Shown piece after piece: positions 1 to 7,780 of a stretch of DNA of 64,000 nt. The stretch is taken from positions 1 through 64,000 of the forward strand of contig JACKHN010000007.1 in NCBI GenBank assembly GCA_020638975.1. The letters run 5' to 3'. The position numbers were made by a program, and so were the translations under genes. This DNA is from Planctomycetaceae bacterium. GTDB lineage: Bacteria; Planctomycetota; Planctomycetia; Pirellulales; Pirellulaceae. Numbering within the stretch: the stretch's first letter is position 1; the number at the start of each line of letters is the position of its first letter. The notes below the pieces were generated by a model. The model did not search any database. It saw nothing but the letters and a program-made list of their open reading frames with translations, and had not been told where the DNA came from.

Positions 1-94
1 CAGTTCTCGTTGGAGGAATTATGTTCCTGGCGTCGATCGGAACGAGAACTTCATGGCCCAAGAGAAGCGAAGGGTGAGTTCGCGGCGTCGCGAG

Positions 95-1411
95 TTAGCG
101 TTGATAGCCGCGCAGCTTGAGCAACGGGTTCTCGACAATCCGCGCCTGGCCACGCCGTGTCGTTTGCTCAACGTTTGGTTGGTCGGCGCCCGGCAGCGCT
201 GCGAGCGGCATCTGTGCGCCATGCTCGTGGACATCGAACTCCGCCCAAACAGGCAGATGATCCGAGACATCGATGGCTTGCTCGAGGTTCAAACCGTATT
301 CCTGCTGAAGATTCAGGATCCCGGCGACACCCGTGAATTCAGTGGTTGCGAGACGATCGAAGACGATGTTGTCGTACGACTGATTGCCGCGCGTGTTCGT
401 TGGCTCGCCATGCACGGTATAAGCAATGTTCGGCAATTGCCCCAACCTGCCGAGCTTTTGGTAGCTGACGTTCAAATCTCCCAGCAGAATCACATCGTCT
501 TCTCGCCAGCCATTTTGTTGCAGCGAGACGAACACATCGGCTAAGGCGTCGAGTTCCGTGTCCGTTTCATCCGGGTCCGTGTGGATGTTCGCCAAGATAA
601 AAGAGAAGCCGGGCTGTGTTGTTGCCGAGCGGACTTGGAACCGCGCGATTGTCGGTTCACGGTGCAGATAGTCTTGCGGATCGGGGACGGTAATGATCGA
701 TTGCGGATCGATTTCGACGCGCGTCGCGTCGTAGACGAATACGTACTGCTCTTTGCTGCTGGTTCTGCCGAGACGCTGACCCGCTACGTAGCGGTAGCCG
801 TATCCACCCGAGTTAATGAGCTGCAGAAATCCTTCTAATACGCTGTCGTCCGTTGTTCGCAGTTCCTGGATGGCGACGATATCGAAACGTCGAACGACAT
901 CCGCCAGGACTTGCATCACTTCGGGCTTCGCGGCTTTTGTCGTACCGAAAACTTGAATGTTGAAACTGGCGATGCGCAGCGTGGCGCCTGCTTCGCGGCG
1001 AATCGGCGCTTCGGCACTCGTCTGGCGATTCCAACTCGTGGGTAAGTGTTCCGCAATTCCGCCGTTGGTTGCCCAGTCATTAAGCGGAAGTCGTTCGGGG
1101 ATGTGGTTGCGTATCGACTCCGTTACACGATCGGGGATGCGTTCCCGCACTTCGTTGGCAATACCCTGTGCGGCTTCGCCAATGTCGCGGGCGCGTTCTC
1201 GGTTGTACGAGAACTTTGGCCAACCGTTGGACCAATCGAGTGTCAACACTCCGATGACGATCAAGACCGGAATCAGAAAGAACACGATTCGCGAAACGAA
1301 CCGCGTGCCCAGGATCCACCGCAGCGGCCAAGGCAATCCCGAGCTAGCAAAGCCGACGACTAGCTGGGACGGAGAAACCTTGCGGAAGAACTTCCTTCTG
1401 AACAGAGCCAT
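95..1411 (-). CDS. Endonuclease/exonuclease/phosphatase family protein, membrane anchored
   Basis: A 438-residue protein with one N-terminal hydrophobic segment (about residues 38-58) followed by a DNase I-like fold (about 145-405). Family motifs seen are the opening IASFNIQVFG with the metal-side Asn, AIQELR with the catalytic Glu, LLGDLNVS with the Asp/Asn pair, and the closing SDHLPVW with the catalytic Asp-His. Members hydrolyse phosphodiester or phosphomonoester bonds in nucleic acids, lipids or sugars. The substrate cannot be told from sequence. The anchor and the position of the domain suggest it acts outside the cytoplasmic membrane (inference). It is the leftmost gene; the 94 bases to its left show no gene. 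A palindromic repeat separates it from the propeller gene upstream, so it probably has its own transcript. Confidence 0.88.
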   Translation of the reverse strand: MALFRRKFFRKVSPSQLVVGFASSGLPWPLRWILGTRFVSRIVFFLIPVLIVIGVLTLDWSNGWPKFSYNRERARDIGEAAQGIANEVRERIPDRVTESIRNHIPERLPLNDWATNGGIAEHLPTSWNRQTSAEAPIRREAGATLRIASFNIQVFGTTKAAKPEVMQVLADVVRRFDIVAIQELRTTDDSVLEGFLQLINSGGYGYRYVAGQRLGRTSSKEQYVFVYDATRVEIDPQSIITVPDPQDYLHREPTIARFQVRSATTQPGFSFILANIHTDPDETDTELDALADVFVSLQQNGWREDDVILLGDLNVSYQKLGRLGQLPNIAYTVHGEPTNTRGNQSYDNIVFDRLATTEFTGVAGILNLQQEYGLNLEQAIDVSDHLPVWAEFDVHEHGAQMPLAALPGADQPNVEQTTRRGQARIVENPLLKLRGYQR

Positions 1412-1524
1412 CCTTGGCCTCTGGTGATGTGATCAATTCGAGATGCGCGCAGCCGAGCGAGCGGCTTGTAGCACAAGCAACGGAGTGCCACAAGATCAAC
1501 AAAAATGCGAAGAGGAGGCGAAGT

Positions 1525-1626
1525 GGGTAGTGGTACAGTTTGCCGTAAGCCGGGCACACCTGCCCGACAAAAGACGGCCAAGAGTGACCTTCCTACTTTC
1601 AGGAATCGCAAACTGTACCACTACCC
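1525..1626. repeat. Family B dispersed palindrome, copy 1
   Basis: About 102 bp bounded by a perfect 19-bp terminal inverted repeat, gggtagtggtacagtttgc. Two smaller internal palindromes lie inside, around cgggca/tgcccg and around the ggcc-rich centre. It sits between two minus-strand genes. Related copies lie at 3286-3387 and 47233-47372. No protein is encoded. Confidence 0.85.
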
Positions 1627-1698
1627 GAAGATGCGAACGTGACGCTCCTGTCCGGGCGCGCCAGTCGATCGTTTCGATCCGAGCGAGCCAATTCGCTT

Positions 1699-3102
1699 CT
1701 ACTCGTCGTTATCGACCTGATCCGCTATCGGGATCGTCGTGATGCAATATAGATTCGCCACGGTGCGAATCAGTAGCCGGTCACCGGAGATGGCGGGTGT
1801 GGCCATGACCACCTCTCCCATTTCGTTGGTCGCGAGTTCTTGGAAGGAGTCTCCTTCTTCGATCACGGTTACTTCACCGCGTTCGCTCGCGAAGTAGACA
1901 TGTCCGCCAGCTGCGACGGCGGAAGCCGAAAATGTGGTGCTGCCCTTGCCGACTCGCTCGCGATAAATCAGTTCCCCCGTCACTGCGTTCCGCACCGCGA
2001 GCCGTCCGTTGTCGTTGCACGTGTACAGCAAGTCATCCTTGACAAGTGGTGTGGGCATGTACGATCCGTCTCGGGGTTGCCACCAGGCCAGGCCTGGATG
2101 GTCGGAGACTTCATCAGAGGTTTCGCCTTTCCGCGGTGTTAGATCTCCCGTTGCGTTCGGGAGAATCGCGTACGTTGGGCTTCGGCCATGACCGTTCGTC
2201 AAATAGATCAGACCGTTGGCGAACAGCGGCGCGGGCACCGGGACGTCGCCTCCATCGCTCAAGTGCCATAGTCTGGTGCCCGTTCTGAAATCATATCCAG
2301 CCATCTGGTGATAGCCATTGCAAACAATTTGCAGGCGGTCTTCTGTCGTCACCACCAAGGGCGTTGACCACGTAGCGACTTCACCGTCGCGGTCGATGCG
2401 CAGCACTTCTTGCCCCGTGGTGATATCGAGAATCGCAACGAAGTTGGTATTCAAACAGTCGCACTGCACAATGACATGGCCGTCGTGAATGATCGGTGAG
2501 CTGGCGAAGCCCCACTCAAGTTCTGGTGCGTCGTAGGGTCCAGAACGCAGTTCGCCGAAATCGTGCTTCCAGACCAAATGCCCGTCCACGTCGTAACAGT
2601 ACAAACCTTCCGAGCCAAAAAACGCGACGACATACTTGCCGTCGGTCGCCGGGGTGCAGTTGGCATGCGAGGCCTTGAGATGCCGCTTGATTTTGGGTTC
2701 GCCGACATGAGCATCTTTGGTCCACAGGATGTCGCCGGTATCGAGCTGCAGGCAAATAACCTGCCAACTCCACTGTCCTGTGTCCTTTGCCGACTCGCCC
2801 GTTCCACCCGACCAGCCAGTTTCCAAAGAAGGCCTGTCGGTTTCCGAGTTGACGGCCGTTGTCAGGAATACACGATCACCCCATGCGATCGGAGCTGAGT
2901 GTCCCAGACCAGCGATCGGCGTCTTCCACGCGATGTTGTGTCCCGATTGAGGGTTCCATTCTGTTGGTGGACCACCGCTCCCGATACCGCTCCCGCCGTG
3001 CCCTCGGAACTGCGGCCAGTTGTCGTCACCCAACACCGCCGCTGATACCACGCACGCCAAGAGCGACAGGGTTAGGAGTCTGGTGTTCATCGGATACGAC
3101 AT
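1699..3102 (-). CDS. Secreted PQQ-binding-like beta-propeller repeat protein
   Basis: A 467-residue protein with a Sec signal peptide (residues 5-25, ending near VLGDD; the true start may be the Met at 3090). The body is WD-like/PQQ-like propeller. It opens with NWPQFRGHGGSG and has repeated blades of the type GDILWTKD, GHLVWKHD, GTRLWHLS and GELIYRE. The NWPQFRG opening is typical of the large planctomycete family annotated as PQQ-like or BamB-like. Such proteins are exported propellers, in most cases of unknown role; a true quinoprotein dehydrogenase function is not supported. It is divergent from the plus-strand genes that start near 3476. Confidence 0.9.
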   Translation of the reverse strand: MSYPMNTRLLTLSLLACVVSAAVLGDDNWPQFRGHGGSGIGSGGPPTEWNPQSGHNIAWKTPIAGLGHSAPIAWGDRVFLTTAVNSETDRPSLETGWSGGTGESAKDTGQWSWQVICLQLDTGDILWTKDAHVGEPKIKRHLKASHANCTPATDGKYVVAFFGSEGLYCYDVDGHLVWKHDFGELRSGPYDAPELEWGFASSPIIHDGHVIVQCDCLNTNFVAILDITTGQEVLRIDRDGEVATWSTPLVVTTEDRLQIVCNGYHQMAGYDFRTGTRLWHLSDGGDVPVPAPLFANGLIYLTNGHGRSPTYAILPNATGDLTPRKGETSDEVSDHPGLAWWQPRDGSYMPTPLVKDDLLYTCNDNGRLAVRNAVTGELIYRERVGKGSTTFSASAVAAGGHVYFASERGEVTVIEEGDSFQELATNEMGEVVMATPAISGDRLLIRTVANLYCITTIPIADQVDNDE

Positions 3103-3167
3103 CCATCTAGAGGATCGAAGTGAATCGCGCAGTAGGAACGCGGGGAAAACAACTTTGCTTCATGAGA

Positions 3168-3213
3168 TAGGGTCCGCTGTGCGGACCAGGAATCCCTGCG
3201 GTCCGCACTACGC
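3168..3213. repeat. Family A dispersed palindrome, copy 1 (right arm truncated)
   Basis: It begins TAGGGTCCGCTGTGCGGACC and keeps the aggaatccctg loop seen in other copies. The right arm stops after GGTCCGCACTACGC, lacking the inner GCGGACCC block present at 29653-29706 and 51926-51979. It is therefore a degraded copy with an internal deletion. Confidence 0.8.
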
Positions 3214-3285
3214 AACTGGAAGATCGAATTGAAAGTGTGATCAGTCTATCAGACAAGGAACTGCATTGGATGCGCGACGGGTTCT

Positions 3286-3387
3286 GGGTAGTGGGAGAGT
3301 TTGCCGTAAGTCGGGCACTCCTGCCCGACAAGAGACGGCCAAGAGTGGCCGTCCTACTTTCGGGAATCGCAAACTGTACCTCTACTC
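3286..3387. repeat. Family B dispersed palindrome, copy 2
   Basis: It has the same layout as the copy at 1525-1626: a terminal inverted repeat (gggtagtgggagagtttgc at the left end against gcaaactgtacctctactc at the right), an inner tcgggca/tgcccga stem, and an inner gacggcc/ggccgtc stem. The terminal arms have several mismatches here, while the inner stems are perfect. It lies just upstream of the 3476 gene. Confidence 0.83.
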
Positions 3388-3475
3388 GGTTCTGAACCGG
3401 CTCTGTCTGGCTGACACAGAGCGTGGCGTCGTCTATGGTACAGTTCATCAAATTCGATCGATGTTGGAGATGGCT

Positions 3476-4084
3476 ATGTTTCGCTTACTCTTTGTCGGCC
3501 TGCTGTTGTTCGGCACTATGTCGCTCGCCGCAGAGCCCGAATCGTATAAGCTCGCGGCGCCAGATGGTTGGGGAGGCGAAACGATCTCGCTTCCGCCTGG
3601 GTTTGCGCCGGATATGAAGCTGCAAGGTGCTGAACACATTCGCTTTGCTCCGGGAATGATGAAGCCCGAATCCGATTCGTTTTTCTCGTATGCCTTCGTG
3701 TTCGAACTGCAATCGCAACCGGAGCTGACCGAAGCGGTGGTCAAAGAGGAGTTTCTCAAATACTACCGAGGTCTGTGCAAGGCTGTTCTGAACGGCAAGC
3801 TCCCGGACGTTGATTTCTCGGCATTCACGCTCGAACTACGGCGTGAGAAGTCCAGCGGGCCATTCCGATCCAACGAGCGTGAATTATCTACCACGCAATA
3901 CACAGGCACGCTTGATTGGGTTGAGCCATTTGCCACCAAGCAGCCCCAAAAGCTGATCGTCGAGATTAGCACGTGGTCTCGCGACGACCGCAACTATCTG
4001 TTTGCATGCGTATCGCCACAAGCACAGGATGACGCGATATGGAAACAGTTACACACAATCCGCGACGACTACTTGAACAAGTAG
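3476..4084 (+). CDS. Secreted protein of unknown function
   Basis: A 202-residue protein. The ATG at 3476 is preferred because GGAG at 3465-3468 lies seven bases upstream and the frame then opens with a clean signal peptide (MFRLLFVGLLLFGTMSLAA). An open frame runs further upstream through the family B repeat but has no start signal. The mature part (about 182 residues) is mixed alpha/beta with no recognised motif. The alpha/beta hydrolase gene starts 47 bases downstream on the same strand, so the two are probably cotranscribed. Function not recognised. Confidence 0.72.
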   Translation: MFRLLFVGLLLFGTMSLAAEPESYKLAAPDGWGGETISLPPGFAPDMKLQGAEHIRFAPGMMKPESDSFFSYAFVFELQSQPELTEAVVKEEFLKYYRGLCKAVLNGKLPDVDFSAFTLELRREKSSGPFRSNERELSTTQYTGTLDWVEPFATKQPQKLIVEISTWSRDDRNYLFACVSPQAQDDAIWKQLHTIRDDYLNK

Positions 4085-4131
4085 ATCGAACGCACCGCAT
4101 TCCAACCAGACACCCAGAAGGAGATGTTATT

Positions 4132-5016
4132 GTGAAGCGAATTCTTTCCATAGTTGCCTTACTCTTCCTGGCAACCTACGCTGTCGCCGATGAACCCAAG
4201 CGACTCACCGACGTGGCGTATGGCAACCATCCGCGTCAGGTGCTTGATTTCTATCAGGCGATGTCAGACGAGCCCACGCCCGTGGTGTTCTATATCCACG
4301 GTGGCGGTTGGCAAGGCGGCGACAAGAAGACGAATCCAAAAGCGTTCCTCGACAAAGGCATCTCCGTCGTCGCGATCAACTACCGCTATGTTCGCAACGG
4401 TGTCGAAGAGAAGGTCGAGCCACCGGTGAAGGCACCGCTCGAAGACGCCGCTCGCGCGCTGCAGTTTGTACGCTCGAAGGCCAGCGAATGGAATCTCGAC
4501 AAGACTCGGATCGGCGCCACGGGAGGCTCCGCCGGCGCATGCTCTTCGCTCTGGCTGGCCTTTCACGATGATTTGGCTGATCCTAACAGCGACGACCCGA
4601 TTGCTCATGAGTCAACGCGGCTTTATTGTGCCGCTGTCAACGGAGCACAGGTCTCGCTCGACCCGAAGGAATTGCGAGAGTGGATGCCAAACTACGGCTA
4701 CGGAGCCCACGCCTTCGGCCTGCCGAGTTTTCAGAGTCTGATCGACAATCGCGAGGAAGTGCTGAAATGGATCAAGGAGTATTCGCCGATTGAGCACGCC
4801 TCCAAGGACGACCCACCGATTGCGATGTTCTATGGTGGTGAAGTGCCCGTAGTTGGCGCGTCGCCCAAGGATCCAACGCACTCAGCCATCATGGGTGTCA
4901 AGCTTGAAGAGCGGCTGAAGATGCTAGGCGTTGACGTTGTACTCGTGCACACAGACCGTCCTCATCCCATGTACAAGAACTCCACGGACTATCTGATTCA
5001 CCGGCTGCTTGAGTGA
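4132..5016 (+). CDS. Secreted alpha/beta hydrolase, esterase/carboxylesterase-like
   Basis: A 294-residue protein starting at GTG 4132, chosen because AAGGAG lies at 4118-4123 and a signal peptide follows at once (KRILSIVALLFLATYAVADE). It carries the oxyanion-hole motif HGGGW (residues about 56-60) and the nucleophile elbow GGSAG (about 131-135, Ser133). A late His in a DRPHPMY context may complete the triad. This arrangement matches the hormone-sensitive-lipase/BD-FAE-like esterases common in planctomycetes. Substrates are likely small acyl or aryl esters, possibly acetylated sugars (inference). The end is 40 bases from the convergent hydrolase gene, with no clear terminator between. Confidence 0.85.
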   Translation: MKRILSIVALLFLATYAVADEPKRLTDVAYGNHPRQVLDFYQAMSDEPTPVVFYIHGGGWQGGDKKTNPKAFLDKGISVVAINYRYVRNGVEEKVEPPVKAPLEDAARALQFVRSKASEWNLDKTRIGATGGSAGACSSLWLAFHDDLADPNSDDPIAHESTRLYCAAVNGAQVSLDPKELREWMPNYGYGAHAFGLPSFQSLIDNREEVLKWIKEYSPIEHASKDDPPIAMFYGGEVPVVGASPKDPTHSAIMGVKLEERLKMLGVDVVLVHTDRPHPMYKNSTDYLIHRLLE

Positions 5017-5056
5017 GTTGTCACGAGCGAGTGGATGTAAATCGGCGGCGTGCCGG

Positions 5057-6349
5057 TCATTCTGCGCCGACGAGTTTTGCATACCACTCGCGCAGCTGCT
5101 GGGTCGGTGGGCGGTCATCGAGGAACATGGCCGTGGCGTGTGCGCCGAGACCGGAGTCGGCCCACGTCACCTCGGTCTTCATGGCGTCCATTACGAGCTG
5201 GAACTGTTCTTGCGAGTTATCTGTCTGAAAGACGGCTTTGCCTCGGAATCGGGCGGCGCGTTGGATCGCGTCGTCCCTTGTCGCGCCGCGCCATCCGTCG
5301 CCGTCGTAGTGCTGGCATGCATGAAAGCCCTTCCACAACGTTGCGATGCGGTCGTTCCGCAGACCGATGTAACCACAGGCGAGTGCTCCGCGTGAGAAAC
5401 CGGTGAGCACGATGTTGTTGCGATCTCCACCGAATGTGCTGCAAACTTCTTCCACCATGTTCACGGCATAATCCGCGGTGTCATCGGCATTGCCCCAGCC
5501 GTCCTCGGCGATGACACCAGCCGCGCGATCGATAAACGGCAAGCCAACACAAATCGCGCCTGTGCCCTTCGTCATGCCGTAGCCGATGACACACTGCTCC
5601 GGCAGCCCCGTGGAGTAGCAGGCCGGCACGAAAAAGATGTTGCCGGGATACTCGACGATGACCGGATAGCTCTTTCCCGCCTGCCAATCTTCAGGCAGAT
5701 TCAACACGCTGTAGATGCCGGTCCCTTCATCATCCGCCAGCCGATAACGCACTCGTTGGCCGGGCCTCGGCGGAGCGTCGGTCACCGGCGGCACGTCGAG
5801 ACGTGTTGGTGGACGTTGCCAGGGCAGGGCAGTGCCGACTGATTGGAGCTCTCGCACTTCAAGCGTCACAGGTTGCGTCACTCGTCCTGTGATCATGAAT
5901 TGCACTTGCTTGATGTGGGTCGGATCGACTTTGGGTGTCTGATCGGGGTACGTGTGCCGCAGCGAGCAGGAGAAGCGTCGCGATTCGTTCGGCCCGAGTG
6001 TGGCAGCGTCGGGCACCGCGTCCCAACCGCGATCGCCCACCACCCACATGATTACATCCACCGGACGGTCACTGCGGTTGATGATTTCTGCTTCGACCGA
6101 AGCCCTCGTCGCCAAATCCCAGCCTGTTGTCGGAGCCGGCACGACCGCCCACGCATAGCGATTGTTAGACGCAGCGGGCGGTTGAGCCGTGAGTCGCAGC
6201 GTGCCGTCAGCCCACTCGGCGGTCATATCGCGCGTCTCGCCCAAATCGTCGGTGCTTTGCAGATGCGACCAGAGCGAGTCGCTGCCCGAGGTGCGATGTG
6301 CAAGAGCAAGTTGCCATACGATGATAAGGAGTGTGAGCGTGCATTTCAT
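5057..6349 (-). CDS. Secreted two-domain alpha/beta hydrolase
   Basis: A 430-residue protein with a signal peptide (residues 1-23). The N-terminal half (about 25-175) looks like a beta-sandwich that may bind carbohydrate. The C-terminal half (about 195-430) is an alpha/beta hydrolase with nucleophile elbow GFSRG (317-321, Ser319) and a late His near GLGAHAT. The arrangement recalls extracellular esterases acting on polymers, but the family was not identified with certainty. It lies 138 bases downstream of the DUF1552 gene on the same strand and may be read from that transcript. Confidence 0.75.
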   Translation of the reverse strand: MKCTLTLLIIVWQLALAHRTSGSDSLWSHLQSTDDLGETRDMTAEWADGTLRLTAQPPAASNNRYAWAVVPAPTTGWDLATRASVEAEIINRSDRPVDVIMWVVGDRGWDAVPDAATLGPNESRRFSCSLRHTYPDQTPKVDPTHIKQVQFMITGRVTQPVTLEVRELQSVGTALPWQRPPTRLDVPPVTDAPPRPGQRVRYRLADDEGTGIYSVLNLPEDWQAGKSYPVIVEYPGNIFFVPACYSTGLPEQCVIGYGMTKGTGAICVGLPFIDRAAGVIAEDGWGNADDTADYAVNMVEEVCSTFGGDRNNIVLTGFSRGALACGYIGLRNDRIATLWKGFHACQHYDGDGWRGATRDDAIQRAARFRGKAVFQTDNSQEQFQLVMDAMKTEVTWADSGLGAHATAMFLDDRPPTQQLREWYAKLVGAE

Positions 6350-6487
6350 GATGTCGTGCAGTTTTACCGTAAGGAGAGTTTCAATGATCGAAGTGGGTCG
6401 CCGCGACGGAAGGTTGTTGCACTGGCCGTGATCTGCTTAGTCATGGACCGCGAATTCGAATCAGTGTTTAAACATCTTCATCGTTTT

Positions 6488-7780
6488 TCAAGTTCTTTCG
6501 AGTCCGCTCAAGGTACTGGTGCTGGAGCCAAAGGCGTCCACTTCGATTCCGAGCTGATGCAGCATCGTCACGAACAAATCGCAGAGAGGTCGGTTGTGGT
6601 CTTGGGGGAAGCCGAGGTGCTGGCCGTGCCGGAAGCCGCCGCCGGCGAGTAGGATCGGCAGGTTGGTGTTGTCGTGCGTGTTCGCGTCGCCCATATTGCT
6701 GCCGAACAGGATCATTGTGCGGTCCAGCAGCCGGTCCTCGTCCTCACGCGTTTCGGAAAGCTGTCGAAACAATTTGTGGAGCAGAGCCATCTGCTGGCGG
6801 TCAGCATCTTCGAGCTGTTTTACCTTGTCCTCGGCCTGACCGTGGTGGCTGAGATTGTGGTAGCCGTCGGTCGTATTCTGATCCGGATGTAACTTGAACA
6901 CGGGGGTCGCGAAGGCGTCGACCATCAAGGTGACGATACGCGTGGAATCTGATTCGAGCGCCAGCTTGGCCATCGATAACATCAAATCAAACTTCTCGAA
7001 AAACAGTTTCTGATCGCGGAGATCTTCCGGAGGCAGTTGGTCGGTCGTCGGTTTAGGACGCAGTTCCCACTGGCGAGCGGTGTGCAAACGCTGCTCGATC
7101 TCCCGAACCGACGTCAGATACTGGTCGAGTCGCGACTGGTCATCGCGACCAAGGGCGCGTCGGAATTGCTGAGTGTCATCAAGCAGTGTGTCGAGAATAC
7201 TGCCCCGTTCGTCGAGCTTGTGAAGCTGCTGTTGGACGGCGGCGGGGTCGCCTTGAACGAACATTTTACGAAACAGGGCGGGCGCACTGTCTTCGGCGGG
7301 TAGCAACACGCCGTCGCGCGTCCAGGAGAGGCTACGGTTCGCCTTGTCGATGTTCACGCCGAGGTTGAGCGTTGGAAAGCGAGTCACAGGTCCTAGCCGC
7401 TCGGCCGCGAACTGGTCGAGCGAAATCTGGTTGCGAAAACCACTCTTTGTCGGGCCGCGAGCAGCCGTTAGAAAGCAGTTTTCAGTGCTGTGCCCGCCAT
7501 GGACATCGGGATGGGACAGACCGCTAATGACGGTGAAGTCGTCTCGAAATTCGGCCAGTTCCGTCAAGTAGGGCGACAGTTCATAGTCTCGACCTGTCGC
7601 GTCCGGAAAGAAGGGTTTCGGCAGCACGCCGAGGTTGTTGGAGATCAAGAGCATCCGGTGTGGAGTCCGCGAAACGACTCCTTTCGCGGAGGCGGAACGT
7701 AACCCATCCTGCATCGGCAGCGCGAGCGCAACTCCGGCTCCACAGAGAAATCGGCGTCGAGTGAGTTGGCTGTTCCGCAT
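6488..7780 (-). CDS. DUF1552 family protein with Tat signal
   Basis: About 430 residues with an N-terminal twin-arginine motif (LTRRRFLCGAG) followed by a hydrophobic stretch, so Tat export is expected. The rest matches the planctomycete DUF1552 type: segments such as LISNNLGVLPKPFFP, SGLSHPDVHGGHS and DRTMILFGSNMGDANTHDN, which resemble the DUF1501/sulfatase-like alkaline-phosphatase fold. The ATG at 7780 is chosen because it overlaps the upstream stop as TAATG and has GGAGG about ten bases upstream; an in-frame ATG at 7789 would leave almost no spacing. Its fixed partner is the DUF1592 protein immediately upstream. The biochemical role of the pair is not known. Confidence 0.9.
   Translation of the reverse strand: MRNSQLTRRRFLCGAGVALALPMQDGLRSASAKGVVSRTPHRMLLISNNLGVLPKPFFPDATGRDYELSPYLTELAEFRDDFTVISGLSHPDVHGGHSTENCFLTAARGPTKSGFRNQISLDQFAAERLGPVTRFPTLNLGVNIDKANRSLSWTRDGVLLPAEDSAPALFRKMFVQGDPAAVQQQLHKLDERGSILDTLLDDTQQFRRALGRDDQSRLDQYLTSVREIEQRLHTARQWELRPKPTTDQLPPEDLRDQKLFFEKFDLMLSMAKLALESDSTRIVTLMVDAFATPVFKLHPDQNTTDGYHNLSHHGQAEDKVKQLEDADRQQMALLHKLFRQLSETREDEDRLLDRTMILFGSNMGDANTHDNTNLPILLAGGGFRHGQHLGFPQDHNRPLCDLFVTMLHQLGIEVDAFGSSTSTLSGLERT

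Larger units (their letters stand above)
3103..3475. other. Divergent intergenic region holding two palindromes
   Basis: About 370 bp between the divergent propeller gene and the secreted-protein gene. It contains a family A element (3168-3213) and a family B element (3286-3387). Promoters for both flanking genes should lie here, but no convincing -35/-10 pair was identified. Confidence 0.7.

Noticed and set aside
1..94. A gene at the left edge
   Set aside because: The short frames there have no start signal or recognisable protein; the nearest real gene ends at 95.
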